30,661 bases of DNA, taken from the NCBI GenBank assembly GCA_014730235.1, contig WJIO01000252.1, forward strand, positions 1-30,661, given 5' to 3'. Position numbers and translations under genes: made by a program. The notes beneath the pieces were generated by a model that saw nothing but the letters and a program-made list of their open reading frames with translations, had not been told where the DNA came from and did no database searches. This stretch comes from Candidatus Poribacteria bacterium. GTDB taxonomy: Bacteria > Poribacteria > DTPJ01 > WJIO01. Numbering within the stretch: position 1 is the first letter of the stretch; every line of letters begins with the position of its first letter. Of this stretch, positions 15,011-23,215 are shown piece after piece.

Positions 15011-17134
15011 ATGAAAGAGAAGGAATATTTGGACCTTGATTTTAGTGATATAAAAACTCCTTTTACCCTTAATCGTCGGGAATTTATCAAAGCTGTCGGC
15101 GGTGGGATATTTATTTTTCTCACCATAGGTGATCCCCTCGATGCCGAAGCACAGAGACGTGGTGGACGATTGCCTACAGATTTTAACGCTTTCCTTCAGA
15201 TAAAGGAAGATGGCAGAGTAAACTGCTTTACCGGTAAGATCGAAATGGGCCAGGGTGTCATAAACTCTATACCCCAGTCCCTGGCTGACGAACTGGACGT
15301 GCCGCTGGATTCGGTTGATATGGTTATGGGAGATACGGACCTGTGTCCCTGGGATATGGGTACTTTTGGCTCCATGACCACCCGGTTCTTTGTGCCGCCC
15401 CTCAGGGAAGCTGCCGCCGAAGCCAGAGCTGTCCTGATAGAACTGGCGGCTGAACGTTTGGAATTGCCAGTCGAAAAGTTAAGAACAGAGGGCGGCGCGG
15501 TTATTGAAAAAAACAACAGCAAAAATCGGGTGACCTACGCTCAATTGACAGAAGGGAAACGCATCGAAAGACATCTGGAGGAAAAGCCCCCGGTAAAGGA
15601 TTTCTTGGAATTTAAGATAGTCGGCAAACCTGTCTTGCGTCGGGATTCACTGGAAAAAGTCACCGGTGAAGCCAAGTTTGCAGGGGATATTCGTCTACCT
15701 GGTATGCTGTATGCAAAAATTCTGAGACCACCGGCTTATGGGGCAAGGTTGAAGAGCGTGGACACCTCCGCTGCGGAAAAAATTGAAGGTGTAAAGGTTG
15801 TCAGGGACGGTGACCTTGTTGCTGTTTTACATACACTGCCTGATGTTGCTGAAAAGGCAGTATCAAAAATCAAAGCTGATTATGATCTGCCGGAAAGCGA
15901 TGTGGATGATAAGAGTATTTTCGATCATTTACTTAAGACTGCATCCGAGAGCAATATAGAAGCGAACGGCGGAGATCTTGAGGAAGGGAGAGAGCTATCC
16001 CATCATATCTTTGAAGAAAAATATCTGAACTCTTACGTCGCTCATGCCCCTATTGAAAACCATACAGCAATAGCCAATATTGAAGGGAATAAAGTGACGG
16101 TATGGGCATCCACTCAAGCACCTTTCAGGGTTAAGGATCAGGTCGCAGAGGCCCTGGGCGTTTCTGCTGAAAATGTCCGCATTATTGCGCCATTTGTAGG
16201 TGGAGGGTTCGGCGGTAAAACCCGATGTCAGCAGGGAATAGAAGCAGCGCGTCTGGCAAAACTCACCGGGAAGCCCGTTCAGGTTGCATGGGGTCGCGCT
16301 GAGGAATTTTTATACGACACCTTTCGTCCTGCCGCAGTTGTAAAAATAACCTCGGGAATCACTGATGATGGCAAAATTTCTCTATGGGATTACGGTGTAT
16401 ATTACGCCGGCGGAAGGGGTTCCCAACAATTTTATGATATCCCCCATCACCGAACAATGACACATAGCGGTGGCTACCCCCACCCCTTTGGCACAGGGGC
16501 TTGGCGCGCACCCGCCAACAACACCAATACCTTTGCCCGAGAGTCACAGATCGACATCATGGCTGCCAAAGCAGGTATAGATCCCCTGGAATTTCGCCTG
16601 AAAAACCTGAAGAATAATCAGGTGATCAGGATACTAAAAGCCGCTGCGGATAAATTCGGCTGGACGCCAGCAAAAGGTCCAAGTGGCCGGGGGTACGGTA
16701 TAGCCTGTGGAACCGATGCGGGTACCTGGGTTGCACACATGGCCGAGGTGGAAGTAAATGATGACGGTCATGTTCAGGTAAAGCGCGTCGTATGCGCCCA
16801 GGACATGGGATTGGTAGTAAACCCTCAGGGGGCAAAATTGCAGGTGGAAGGTTGTATAATAATGGGTTTAGGGTATGCCCTGTCTGAGGAGGTTCATTTT
16901 AAAGGCGGGGAGATACTTGACACCAATTTCGATACATACCAAATCACACGCTTTTCCTGGACACCAGAGATCGAGACGGTGCTGATTGAATCGGATGCTC
17001 CGCCGCAAGGTGGTGGCGAACCGGCAATTATCTGCATGGGTGGTGTAATAGCAAACGCAATTTTCGATGCAACTGGCGCTAGATTATATCAGCTACCCAT
17101 GACTCCTGATAGAATTATGCAGGCGCGCCGATAA
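15011..17134 (+). CDS. Molybdopterin-binding subunit of a xanthine-dehydrogenase-family enzyme (IorB-like), with Tat-type leader
   Basis: The start is the ATG at 15011, with AAGGAGG ten bases upstream; the frame is open further left only because it runs through the small-subunit gene. The 707-residue protein begins with a Tat-like leader (NRREFIKAVGGGIFIFLTIG, 21-40), suggesting export or membrane attachment. EMGQGV, FVGGGFGGKT and GTGAWRAP are molybdopterin-contact motifs, and GGGEPA near the C-terminus holds the probable catalytic glutamate (about E670). These enzymes hydroxylate N-heterocycles or oxidise aldehydes; the substrate cannot be told. It completes the operon with its own XdhC and MocA-like factors. 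A MITE lies 40 bases downstream. Confidence 0.9.
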   Translation: MKEKEYLDLDFSDIKTPFTLNRREFIKAVGGGIFIFLTIGDPLDAEAQRRGGRLPTDFNAFLQIKEDGRVNCFTGKIEMGQGVINSIPQSLADELDVPLDSVDMVMGDTDLCPWDMGTFGSMTTRFFVPPLREAAAEARAVLIELAAERLELPVEKLRTEGGAVIEKNNSKNRVTYAQLTEGKRIERHLEEKPPVKDFLEFKIVGKPVLRRDSLEKVTGEAKFAGDIRLPGMLYAKILRPPAYGARLKSVDTSAAEKIEGVKVVRDGDLVAVLHTLPDVAEKAVSKIKADYDLPESDVDDKSIFDHLLKTASESNIEANGGDLEEGRELSHHIFEEKYLNSYVAHAPIENHTAIANIEGNKVTVWASTQAPFRVKDQVAEALGVSAENVRIIAPFVGGGFGGKTRCQQGIEAARLAKLTGKPVQVAWGRAEEFLYDTFRPAAVVKITSGITDDGKISLWDYGVYYAGGRGSQQFYDIPHHRTMTHSGGYPHPFGTGAWRAPANNTNTFARESQIDIMAAKAGIDPLEFRLKNLKNNQVIRILKAAADKFGWTPAKGPSGRGYGIACGTDAGTWVAHMAEVEVNDDGHVQVKRVVCAQDMGLVVNPQGAKLQVEGCIIMGLGYALSEEVHFKGGEILDTNFDTYQITRFSWTPEIETVLIESDAPPQGGGEPAIICMGGVIANAIFDATGARLYQLPMTPDRIMQARR

Positions 17135-17166
17135 CGAGCCAGAGCTAAATCTCTCAAAGAAAGGTA

Positions 17167-17322
17167 TTAAACTTGGCTCTTCCGGGTTCAGTGTGGTAAA
17201 GATAAGAAACTTTTTTATGCTGTCATTCCTGCTTCAAGCTTTTTAAAAAGCTTGAAGCAGGAATGACAAGCTGAGGGGATTTTCAATTATAACCACAGTA
17301 AACCCGGAAGAACCTTAAACTT
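17167..17322. mobile_element. 140-bp MITE (ISL3-like ends) with 8-bp target duplication
   Basis: The element spans 17175-17314. Its ends are inverted repeats matching at 20 of 23 bases: the left begins GGCTCTTCCGGGTT and the right, inverted, begins GGTTCTTCCGGGTT. It is flanked by an exact 8-bp direct repeat, TTAAACTT (17167-17174 and 17315-17322). There is no coding sequence, so it is non-autonomous. GG-[CT]-TCTTCC ends and 8-bp duplications fit the ISL3 family from general knowledge. It lies between the molybdenum operon and the heparinase-like gene. The intact duplication suggests fairly recent insertion. Confidence 0.88.
17221..17268. repeat. Perfect 48-bp palindrome inside the MITE
   Basis: The two 24-base halves (17221-17244 and 17245-17268) are exact inverted complements with no loop base; the left half begins TGTCATTCCTGCTTCAAGC. 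As RNA it would form a very strong hairpin from either strand, so it could end or stabilise transcripts of the operon upstream. Confidence 0.95.
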
Positions 17323-17356
17323 ATTGAGTTTGATCTCAGTGTAGAAGGAAAATTAC

Positions 17357-19621
17357 ATGAACAGATGGGTGAAGGATATTGACTCCAATTGGAAAAACGC
17401 GCGGCCACGATTGTTTTTTACCTCCAAAAGAATAGAGAGGTTTCGCGATCATATCAAGCGACAAGGGAAGTTGAGGGAGGCGTGGTTAAAACTGATACAA
17501 CGGGCGGAGGGCTTACTTGAAGCGGAGTTTGTCCCGGAGGAATACGCGGAGAAAGGAAGCGGACAGCATGGAAACTACGGCAGGCCAAGCTCACAGGTAC
17601 GGGATATAGGCGGAACCCTTGGCTTGGTCTATCATATAACCGGTGATAAACGTTATGCCGAAAAACTCCAGGAAACTCTATTCTATTACGGCAATTACAG
17701 ACGATGGTGCGGCTTGCAGTTTACTACATGGGATCCACCCTGGCACTCAGAGCTTAACACCGCCAGGTTCTGCTATGGATACGCCGTAGGATACGACTGT
17801 ATATATGACTTCCTCTCGCCAGAAGATAGAGTCAGGATCGGTGATTCCATGATTCGTCTGGGCATCTTACCAACACTGGAAGACTGGTTGCTCCCGGAAA
17901 ATCGCGTTCATGCCCTGGATTCCATGGGACATAATTGGTGGAGTGTATGCGTTGCTATGGCAGGATTGGCTGTACTCTCGATCCTGGGGGATGAACCCCG
18001 GGCGAAGGGCTGGATATCCCGGATTTCCCGGGGGTTCTCCCAATGGTTCTATTATGAGGGTAATGTCCTTCAGAGCAAACCGAAGAACTTTGACCGTGAG
18101 GGCGCATTCTATGAGTCGGTTAACTACACAAACTATGCGCTGTCCGAGTATCTGTTATATCGACTTGCCTGGGTAAATACCTTCCCTGACTCATCGCCGC
18201 CCCGTATTGATCTGCTGGATAAAGCAGGGGGGTTCTTCCTCCATACATGCTATCCCACTTCAGATGGCCTGCTATCGGTAAATTTCGGGGATAGCGGCGT
18301 TGAATCAGACGGTTCAAGAACAATAAGTATGCTGCTGGCCAACGGATATGATAACGAGCAATATAGATGGTACCTGGAACGAACCCATCCGGACCTGCGG
18401 GATCCGGTTGCGCTGGTTTACTGCGAACCGGAAGCCGAAGTCTCTTCGCCGAAGGATTGGCCAAGATCGGTTATATATACTGATATAGGGTGGGGGAGCA
18501 TGCGATCCTCGTGGGAGGATGACGCCACCTTTCTGGCGGTGAAGTCCGGGTTTACCTGGAACCACGCCCACGCTGACGCCGGTTCGTTTATACTCCTTCA
18601 TAAAGGAAAACCGCTGATTATAGATTCCGGAAGTTGTTCCTATAGCCGTCCTGAGTATACCCGATACTACTGTCAGAGTCAGGCTCATAACGTGATTTTG
18701 TTTAATGGCCAGGGCCAAAGCCGGGAGGACATTCCCAGAGGTGTAAAGACTTCTGGAACGTTGCACCACTTGATGGATATGGACGGACTCAAATACATAT
18801 TTGCCGATGCTACCGGTCCTATGTCACATCATCTTTCCCGTAATTATCGTCATTTTCTATGGCTCGGTGGTGTTATACTTGTTATTGATGACCTGCGCGC
18901 TCACTCCGAAGGGAGATTCGATTGGCTACTGCACTACGAAGGCGAGGCGCAAATTCACGATTCCAAAATTTGCCTGGATAACGGTCAGGCTAAGGCCATT
19001 ATCCATACCATGTTTCCCGAAGCGTCCATCATAGTTGAAAAAGAGGGGTTAAAAGACCATAGGCCCAATGAAAAAACAAGCTATTTTTCCCTCCAGACCC
19101 GGGGAAATGTTCGGGATATGAAGTTTATAACCGCTATCGTACCTGGAGAAAAAGACGCAAATATGCCTTATATAGAGGGGATCCAGTCATCCGAGATGAT
19201 AGGTGTGCGGATCCATGAAAATGGCATGGTGAGTGATGTATATCTGAACCTACGAGCCGACGGCAGACGTATGCACCGCAACAGCAACAACTCCTTCTTT
19301 GGCTGGGAAACTGATGCATATCTCATGGCTACTACCCGGCTGAAGGACGGGGATGAAAAGGATCCTGATTCAGTCTTACGCTATTTTGTGGCCTGTGGCA
19401 GTTATCTGCGTAGGGACAAAAGGGTAATACTGGATTCGCTGTCAAAGGTCTACGCCGCCTGCACTATGGGTCAGAGTGAAATGGATATAATACTGCAGGG
19501 ACAGCCACTGATGGAAGTGGAATTAGGGGTTCCCCAAAAACCAGAAAAGGTTAGGCTCAATTGTCAGAACGTGGACGTTGACTATAACGACGCGACCAAA
19601 TCCGTAAAATTGACCGTATAG
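17357..19621 (+). CDS. Heparinase II/III-like polysaccharide lyase
   Basis: This 754-residue protein has an N-terminal all-helical toroid and a C-terminal beta-sandwich, as in heparinase II/III, alginate and chondroitin lyases. Likely active-site motifs are GHNWW (H192, N193), FYESVNY (251-257) and NHAHADAGSF (402-411), the last being the signature of the heparinase II/III C-terminal domain; QSQAHNVILF follows. It would cleave uronate-containing chains by beta-elimination. There is no signal peptide: the protein begins MNRWVKDIDSNWKNARPRLFF, so it probably acts on imported oligosaccharides in the cytosol. AGAAGGA lies nine bases before the ATG. It is convergent with the arylsulfotransferase-family gene. 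The substrate is not determinable. Confidence 0.87.
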   Translation: MNRWVKDIDSNWKNARPRLFFTSKRIERFRDHIKRQGKLREAWLKLIQRAEGLLEAEFVPEEYAEKGSGQHGNYGRPSSQVRDIGGTLGLVYHITGDKRYAEKLQETLFYYGNYRRWCGLQFTTWDPPWHSELNTARFCYGYAVGYDCIYDFLSPEDRVRIGDSMIRLGILPTLEDWLLPENRVHALDSMGHNWWSVCVAMAGLAVLSILGDEPRAKGWISRISRGFSQWFYYEGNVLQSKPKNFDREGAFYESVNYTNYALSEYLLYRLAWVNTFPDSSPPRIDLLDKAGGFFLHTCYPTSDGLLSVNFGDSGVESDGSRTISMLLANGYDNEQYRWYLERTHPDLRDPVALVYCEPEAEVSSPKDWPRSVIYTDIGWGSMRSSWEDDATFLAVKSGFTWNHAHADAGSFILLHKGKPLIIDSGSCSYSRPEYTRYYCQSQAHNVILFNGQGQSREDIPRGVKTSGTLHHLMDMDGLKYIFADATGPMSHHLSRNYRHFLWLGGVILVIDDLRAHSEGRFDWLLHYEGEAQIHDSKICLDNGQAKAIIHTMFPEASIIVEKEGLKDHRPNEKTSYFSLQTRGNVRDMKFITAIVPGEKDANMPYIEGIQSSEMIGVRIHENGMVSDVYLNLRADGRRMHRNSNNSFFGWETDAYLMATTRLKDGDEKDPDSVLRYFVACGSYLRRDKRVILDSLSKVYAACTMGQSEMDIILQGQPLMEVELGVPQKPEKVRLNCQNVDVDYNDATKSVKLTV

Positions 19622-19657
19622 GTATGGCATCCCTCTTTCCTTCACCCAGTTGGATAC

Positions 19658-19816
19658 CTAGAGTTGAGTGTCCTTAGCTGCCTTGTCGTCGCCCCAGAAG
19701 AATAGCGCATCTGGGATCTGACCGTCCTCCGGCGGCATAGTATAGATCACGGGCTGCTCGCCCTGTAAAAACAGGGCGCTTGTATGCGGGTATCCATGTA
19801 TATCCAATGCTGACGT
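19658..19816 (-). pseudogene. Possible 3' remnant of an unidentified protein gene
   Basis: Downstream of the arylsulfotransferase gene, a minus-strand frame between stops reads TSALDIHGYPHTSALFLQGE, then QPVIYTMPPEDGQIPDALFF and WGDDKAAKDTQL. The composition is strongly protein-like, and GYPHTSALFLQGEQPVIYTM looks like one blade of a sialidase/BNR-type propeller. There is no good start; a TTG at about codon 4 has no ribosome-binding site. A different frame over the same bases is also open but reads less naturally. I take this as a C-terminal fragment of a lost gene, at low confidence. Confidence 0.35.
19759..19778. repeat. Small inverted repeat (8-bp stems) between convergent genes
   Basis: CGCCCTGT, AAAA, ACAGGGCG forms a stable stem-loop between the convergent heparinase-like and arylsulfotransferase genes. 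No T-run follows on either strand, so it is not a textbook terminator, and it may simply be part of the remnant reading frame. Confidence 0.4.
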
Positions 19817-19859
19817 TTAAGGAAACACCCGGAATCAGGGTAAAAACAAATTTCATATT

Positions 19860-21080
19860 TCATTTGGTTCCTGAGGACTGATATAGGCGAATTAGCTCCG
19901 GATAGGTCTGTATTCGTCTTCCATCTCTGTCAACTTCACCGATAATACGGTCTTTTCGGGCCTCCAACAGTGGTTTCACGTATTCCGGGGAATATCGGGT
20001 TGCGCGATGTATCCGTTTTCCCAGATGCTGCCGCCCCTGACCGACATAAGGGGAGTAAAAATCCCATACTATCTCCTTTTCGGGGGTTACTTCAAACAGG
20101 TGCCCCGCGTCACATTCACAGATAAGGGTGTTTCCGTTAGGAAGCCTCTGATTCCCTGAGCGAAAAGGTGAGAAAAAATCCCCTACGTTCTCATATTCCC
20201 ACACAATATCCCCGGAAACAGGTTCGATCTCCCGGACAATTGAATATCCGCGATATGTGCCATTGTCAAAGACCAGTATATTTCCGTTGTCCAGCATGGT
20301 AGGTTGATGCTGCCCATCCAGAATGCCGGGTCCATAGTACCATACTATGGCGTCTTTATCCACGTCAATTATACCGATGGTATCCATATGTCTCAGGCTG
20401 AAGAGTATATTACCCGCTTTGAATCGCGGGTCTTTCTTTCCCAGCGGTGTATCCGGCAGAATTTCAACTGTGTTAGCGTGGGCCCAGTCCGACGGTCCAT
20501 AGGGCACAAAATCCCCGGTATCCGTCTTTCTCATATAGGGTATAGGTATGGGGTATCCCGCTAGTTCGCATAATTCCTCTACATGGTCGCTCAGGGAAAA
20601 TTCCCAGACAACCTCTTTCTTTTTGTTGATCCTGAGGAAAACATCTGTCCTCATGTGATCAGGTTCGGTATCGGGAACGTAAAATCCATCCATCACCGGT
20701 TCATTCATGGCACCGAGTGAGATTATATCATCCGCGCTTGCCCGGTAAAAATCATGGTGATTGGGTGCTGTCAGTGTGTCGTCGCCTTCCCATCTCCATA
20801 TTATTTCACTGTCCGGGCTGATCTCTTCCAGCCAGCTTCCACAGTTATGCGTAAAAAGGTTGCCGTTGGGTAGAATCTCCGCCACGTTGCTGTGAGTTAC
20901 TTGCCATCGATGAACCAACAACCCCCGCATATCGATCAAATACTCAGTATCATCCCAGCACGGTGAAAAAAGCGTGTATCCGGAGTAACACTTTTCAGGG
21001 ACATACTTCCGCACCCCGAAAAGTCCCGGATCAAGGCGCATCTTCTCACCGGCTGTCACAAGTTTCCCGTCAATATACAT
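19860..21080 (-). CDS. Arylsulfotransferase (ASST)-family beta-propeller protein
   Basis: This 406-residue protein consists of repeated propeller blades: GYTLFSPCWDDTEYLIDMRG, ILPNGNLFTHNCGSWLEEIS, IIDVDKDAIVWYYG, MLDNGNILVFDNGTYRGYS, LPNGNTLICECDAGHLFEVT. This is the pattern of the Arylsulfotran PF05935/PF14269 families. Characterised ASSTs move sulfate between phenolic donors and acceptors in the periplasm. This one has no signal peptide (MYIDGKLVTAGEKMRLDPGL), so either it acts in the cytosol or its role differs. GAGGG lies seven bases before the ATG. A promoter with the TTATGC box lies about 130 bases upstream. Sulfotransferase activity is inferred from family only. Confidence 0.75.
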   Translation of the reverse strand: MYIDGKLVTAGEKMRLDPGLFGVRKYVPEKCYSGYTLFSPCWDDTEYLIDMRGLLVHRWQVTHSNVAEILPNGNLFTHNCGSWLEEISPDSEIIWRWEGDDTLTAPNHHDFYRASADDIISLGAMNEPVMDGFYVPDTEPDHMRTDVFLRINKKKEVVWEFSLSDHVEELCELAGYPIPIPYMRKTDTGDFVPYGPSDWAHANTVEILPDTPLGKKDPRFKAGNILFSLRHMDTIGIIDVDKDAIVWYYGPGILDGQHQPTMLDNGNILVFDNGTYRGYSIVREIEPVSGDIVWEYENVGDFFSPFRSGNQRLPNGNTLICECDAGHLFEVTPEKEIVWDFYSPYVGQGRQHLGKRIHRATRYSPEYVKPLLEARKDRIIGEVDRDGRRIQTYPELIRLYQSSGTK

Positions 21081-21184
21081 TATTTTCCCTCACAGGTAGA
21101 TGTTATTAAAAGAAGTGCAGCAGTATAATTCACAAAACCATCCCCTAATTTCCCAATAGTTTTACATCATAATACAATACAGCA

Positions 21185-21240
21185 AATATTAATAGCTTCG
21201 TGGATTCTGATAAGACTAATTTAACAGAATGTTAGCATAA
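21185..21240 (-). promoter_or_regulatory. Putative promoter of the arylsulfotransferase gene with TTATGC box (site 4, weaker)
   Basis: On the minus strand: TTATGC at 21240-21235, 21 bases, -35-like TTATCA at 21213-21208, a 17-base spacer, -10-like AATATT at 21190-21185. AAATTAGTC abuts the -35, echoing AAATTTAGTCC at sites 1 and 2. The -35 and -10 are poor matches, so it may need an activator. Confidence 0.45.
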
Positions 21241-21295
21241 TTTTCCAATAAAGTCGATAGTATTTCAACGCTTAAGGCTCAAAACTGAAAATCAC

Positions 21296-21325
21296 TTGTA
21301 TTATATGAAACATCTATGGTATATT
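21296..21325 (+). promoter_or_regulatory. Candidate promoter for the 21448 gene
   Basis: TTGTAT (21296-21301), an 18-base spacer and TATATT (21320-21325) lie about 120 bases before the TTG start. The 367-bp gap 21081-21447 otherwise contains only the divergent site 4. Confidence 0.4.
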
Positions 21326-21447
21326 GCATACAAGGCGAAATTATGTCAGATAAAGTAATCGTTAAAAATGAAAAATGTTTTAGAATAATATCTTTGCTGC
21401 AGTGACGAATTTAGAAAAACACTGAATATTACTTAAGGAGTTATCCT

Positions 21448-23133
21448 TTGATATATATGACTATTCCCCTGGCTTTAGTAATAATGGTTTTAAATACCGA
21501 TTATGAAAATCAAAATCCCTTTCCCCATATGGATATGGTTATAGGAACGTCGGTCTCTGTGCCAGTGTCCGGAGAGAGGGTAACGGTGGATATTCTGGAA
21601 AAATACAGAAAGGATAATATTCCCCTCAGGATAACCGGGCCTAAGGGTGATATTGTGAAATTACCCCTGGATAACCGAGGAAGTGCCATATGGCAAACAA
21701 CCCGATATGGCAAATACATTCTGGAATATAACGGGTATACCAGGACTATATGGGTGACTTCACAGCCTGTGATATTCAACTGGTGGACCGGGGATATATT
21801 TCCGGATTTTATCACCCACGCTATGATCTCCGGTGAAGATTCGGAAGAATACTGGCGGCGTCGGGGCGTAGTGCGCCTGCACTGGATCGGTGGAGAATAC
21901 CTGTCCCGGGAGGAGCACCAGGTTACCTTTCGTCATCCGGAACAATGGTTTAAAAACTGGTGGAGCAGACTCTACCAAATATCCCGCGAACCCCAGCAGG
22001 GGGTCTGTCTTGATGAGCTGTACGCTACCGATGAGCGCTTTGACGGTGTGGCCCTGCCAAAAGCCGTGACCATGTTGCGAAATGCAGCAGGAGAAGATTT
22101 TTATATAGGCGTGTATTACTCCGGCATTACACCTGAATTTTCAACTGGTATGTGGTACCTGCGTCAGTCGAATGTGTATCATCTGGAGGAGTGTTACTGG
22201 GGTACCGAGGATATATATCTCAAGCGATGGCAGGATGTTACGTTGTATCGTATACAGGATCAGGCCGTGTTGGTTATTTCCCCCGGATTCAACCAGTCTA
22301 AGAAGATAAGGGGTTCTTTAACTCCCCAGAAACTAAGGGAGGAATTTGCCATGGTAAGGAGGGTGGCTCCGGAGGCTGCCGGTATCGGTATATTCAACGC
22401 CTACAAAAACCCGACCCTGGAGAAACTTGCCGATAAGCTGATCCAGGAGTATTTCCTCAAACCGGTCATACACCTTCAGCCCAAAAACGGAAATATACTG
22501 GCTCGGAATATAGGTCATGAAGACGCGGAGGGATGTTACGCGGTATTTCTCAACGAAGAAGGTCAGGATTTACACGAAATCAAACTGAAAAAGCTCAAGT
22601 CCATGGAATCCCGGGAAATAGAAATCCCATCCGGCGCGGTATCGCTAAAATTGGTCACGCCGGAAGATTCGGTAAACATCTATCCTGACGGCATATACGT
22701 TTTCCCGAAGGTTATGAACCCCTTGCAGGTTATTGAAACCTCCATTAAGAATATGGAAGTTATAAATTCCAATGATGGAGATATAACATTCCGCGCGGTC
22801 TTCAATAAACCTTTAGATACCAAGTATATTGCCAGAGATAGCTTTTTACTTCAGGGGGTTACCAGTGGCTATCATGAAGGCCGGATTACCTGTGATAATA
22901 AAAGCCTGAAACTTTCTATAGAGTTCTATAACTTGCCATCGGATTTTTACACCCTCCGATTGATCAGCGGCAGGGATAAAATCTCTGATGAAGATGGTCT
23001 TCCCCTTGATGGTTCAGATAATGGCTTGCTGGATCCTATAAACGACCATTATGCTGTTCATTTTATTCTGATACGGAACGGCAAAGAACCCGAACTTCCT
23101 CTTCCTGAAAGTTCCATATTGTCATCACCTTAA
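21448..23133 (+). CDS. Unrecognised extracytoplasmic protein: Ig-like, TIM-barrel-like and Big_5-like regions
   Basis: The 561-residue protein starts at a TTG, chosen because AAGGAG (21435-21440) is seven bases upstream; the ATG three codons later is 16 bases away. A hydrophobic N-terminus (about 2-16) suggests a membrane anchor or weak signal. Residues 25-105 look like an Ig-like domain (PLRITGPKGDIVKLPLDNRG). Residues 108-340 look like a glycosidase-type barrel, with HAMISGEDSEEYWRRRG, GVCLDELYATDERFDG, FYIGVYYSG and LVISPGFNQSKK. The C-terminus (about 440-550) resembles a SbsA/Big_5 Ig-like domain (ITFRAVFNKPLDTKYIARDS). Acidic pairs such as CLDE and HLEE could be catalytic. The neighbours suggest a role on a glycan. 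I do not recognise the family. Confidence 0.7.
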   Translation: MIYMTIPLALVIMVLNTDYENQNPFPHMDMVIGTSVSVPVSGERVTVDILEKYRKDNIPLRITGPKGDIVKLPLDNRGSAIWQTTRYGKYILEYNGYTRTIWVTSQPVIFNWWTGDIFPDFITHAMISGEDSEEYWRRRGVVRLHWIGGEYLSREEHQVTFRHPEQWFKNWWSRLYQISREPQQGVCLDELYATDERFDGVALPKAVTMLRNAAGEDFYIGVYYSGITPEFSTGMWYLRQSNVYHLEECYWGTEDIYLKRWQDVTLYRIQDQAVLVISPGFNQSKKIRGSLTPQKLREEFAMVRRVAPEAAGIGIFNAYKNPTLEKLADKLIQEYFLKPVIHLQPKNGNILARNIGHEDAEGCYAVFLNEEGQDLHEIKLKKLKSMESREIEIPSGAVSLKLVTPEDSVNIYPDGIYVFPKVMNPLQVIETSIKNMEVINSNDGDITFRAVFNKPLDTKYIARDSFLLQGVTSGYHEGRITCDNKSLKLSIEFYNLPSDFYTLRLISGRDKISDEDGLPLDGSDNGLLDPINDHYAVHFILIRNGKEPELPLPESSILSSP

Positions 23134-23137
23134 TTTT

Positions 23138-23206
23138 TTACAGCGTTTTATCCAGCAATTGTATTGGGTCACTTCTGACCGATGAATTTGGATGTCTAAG
23201 TTGCAC
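23138..23206 (-). pseudogene. N-terminal stub of an MNT gene (locus B)
   Basis: From a GTG at 23206 the frame reads VQLRHPNSSVRSDPIQLLDK, then TL and a stop. It aligns with the start of the intact MNT gene at 7743 (MPVRYLNSPIMKWPDAKMVD): R4, N7, S8 and P14 agree, and the bases around the start are close (GTAGG-x2-TTA-x-AA before each start codon). It begins nine bases after the nuclease stop, the same position as MNT in locus A. Its own stop lies five bases from the end of the convergent gene at 23133, so the truncation may mark a rearrangement breakpoint. Confidence 0.65.
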
Positions 23207-23215
23207 TTGTAAAAC

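Noticed and set aside
19674-19856. Minus-strand 60-codon frame starting MKFVFTLIPG right after the arylsulfotransferase stop
   Set aside because: The same bases read more like protein in another frame (19658-19816); the second half of this frame is arginine- and glycine-rich low-quality sequence.
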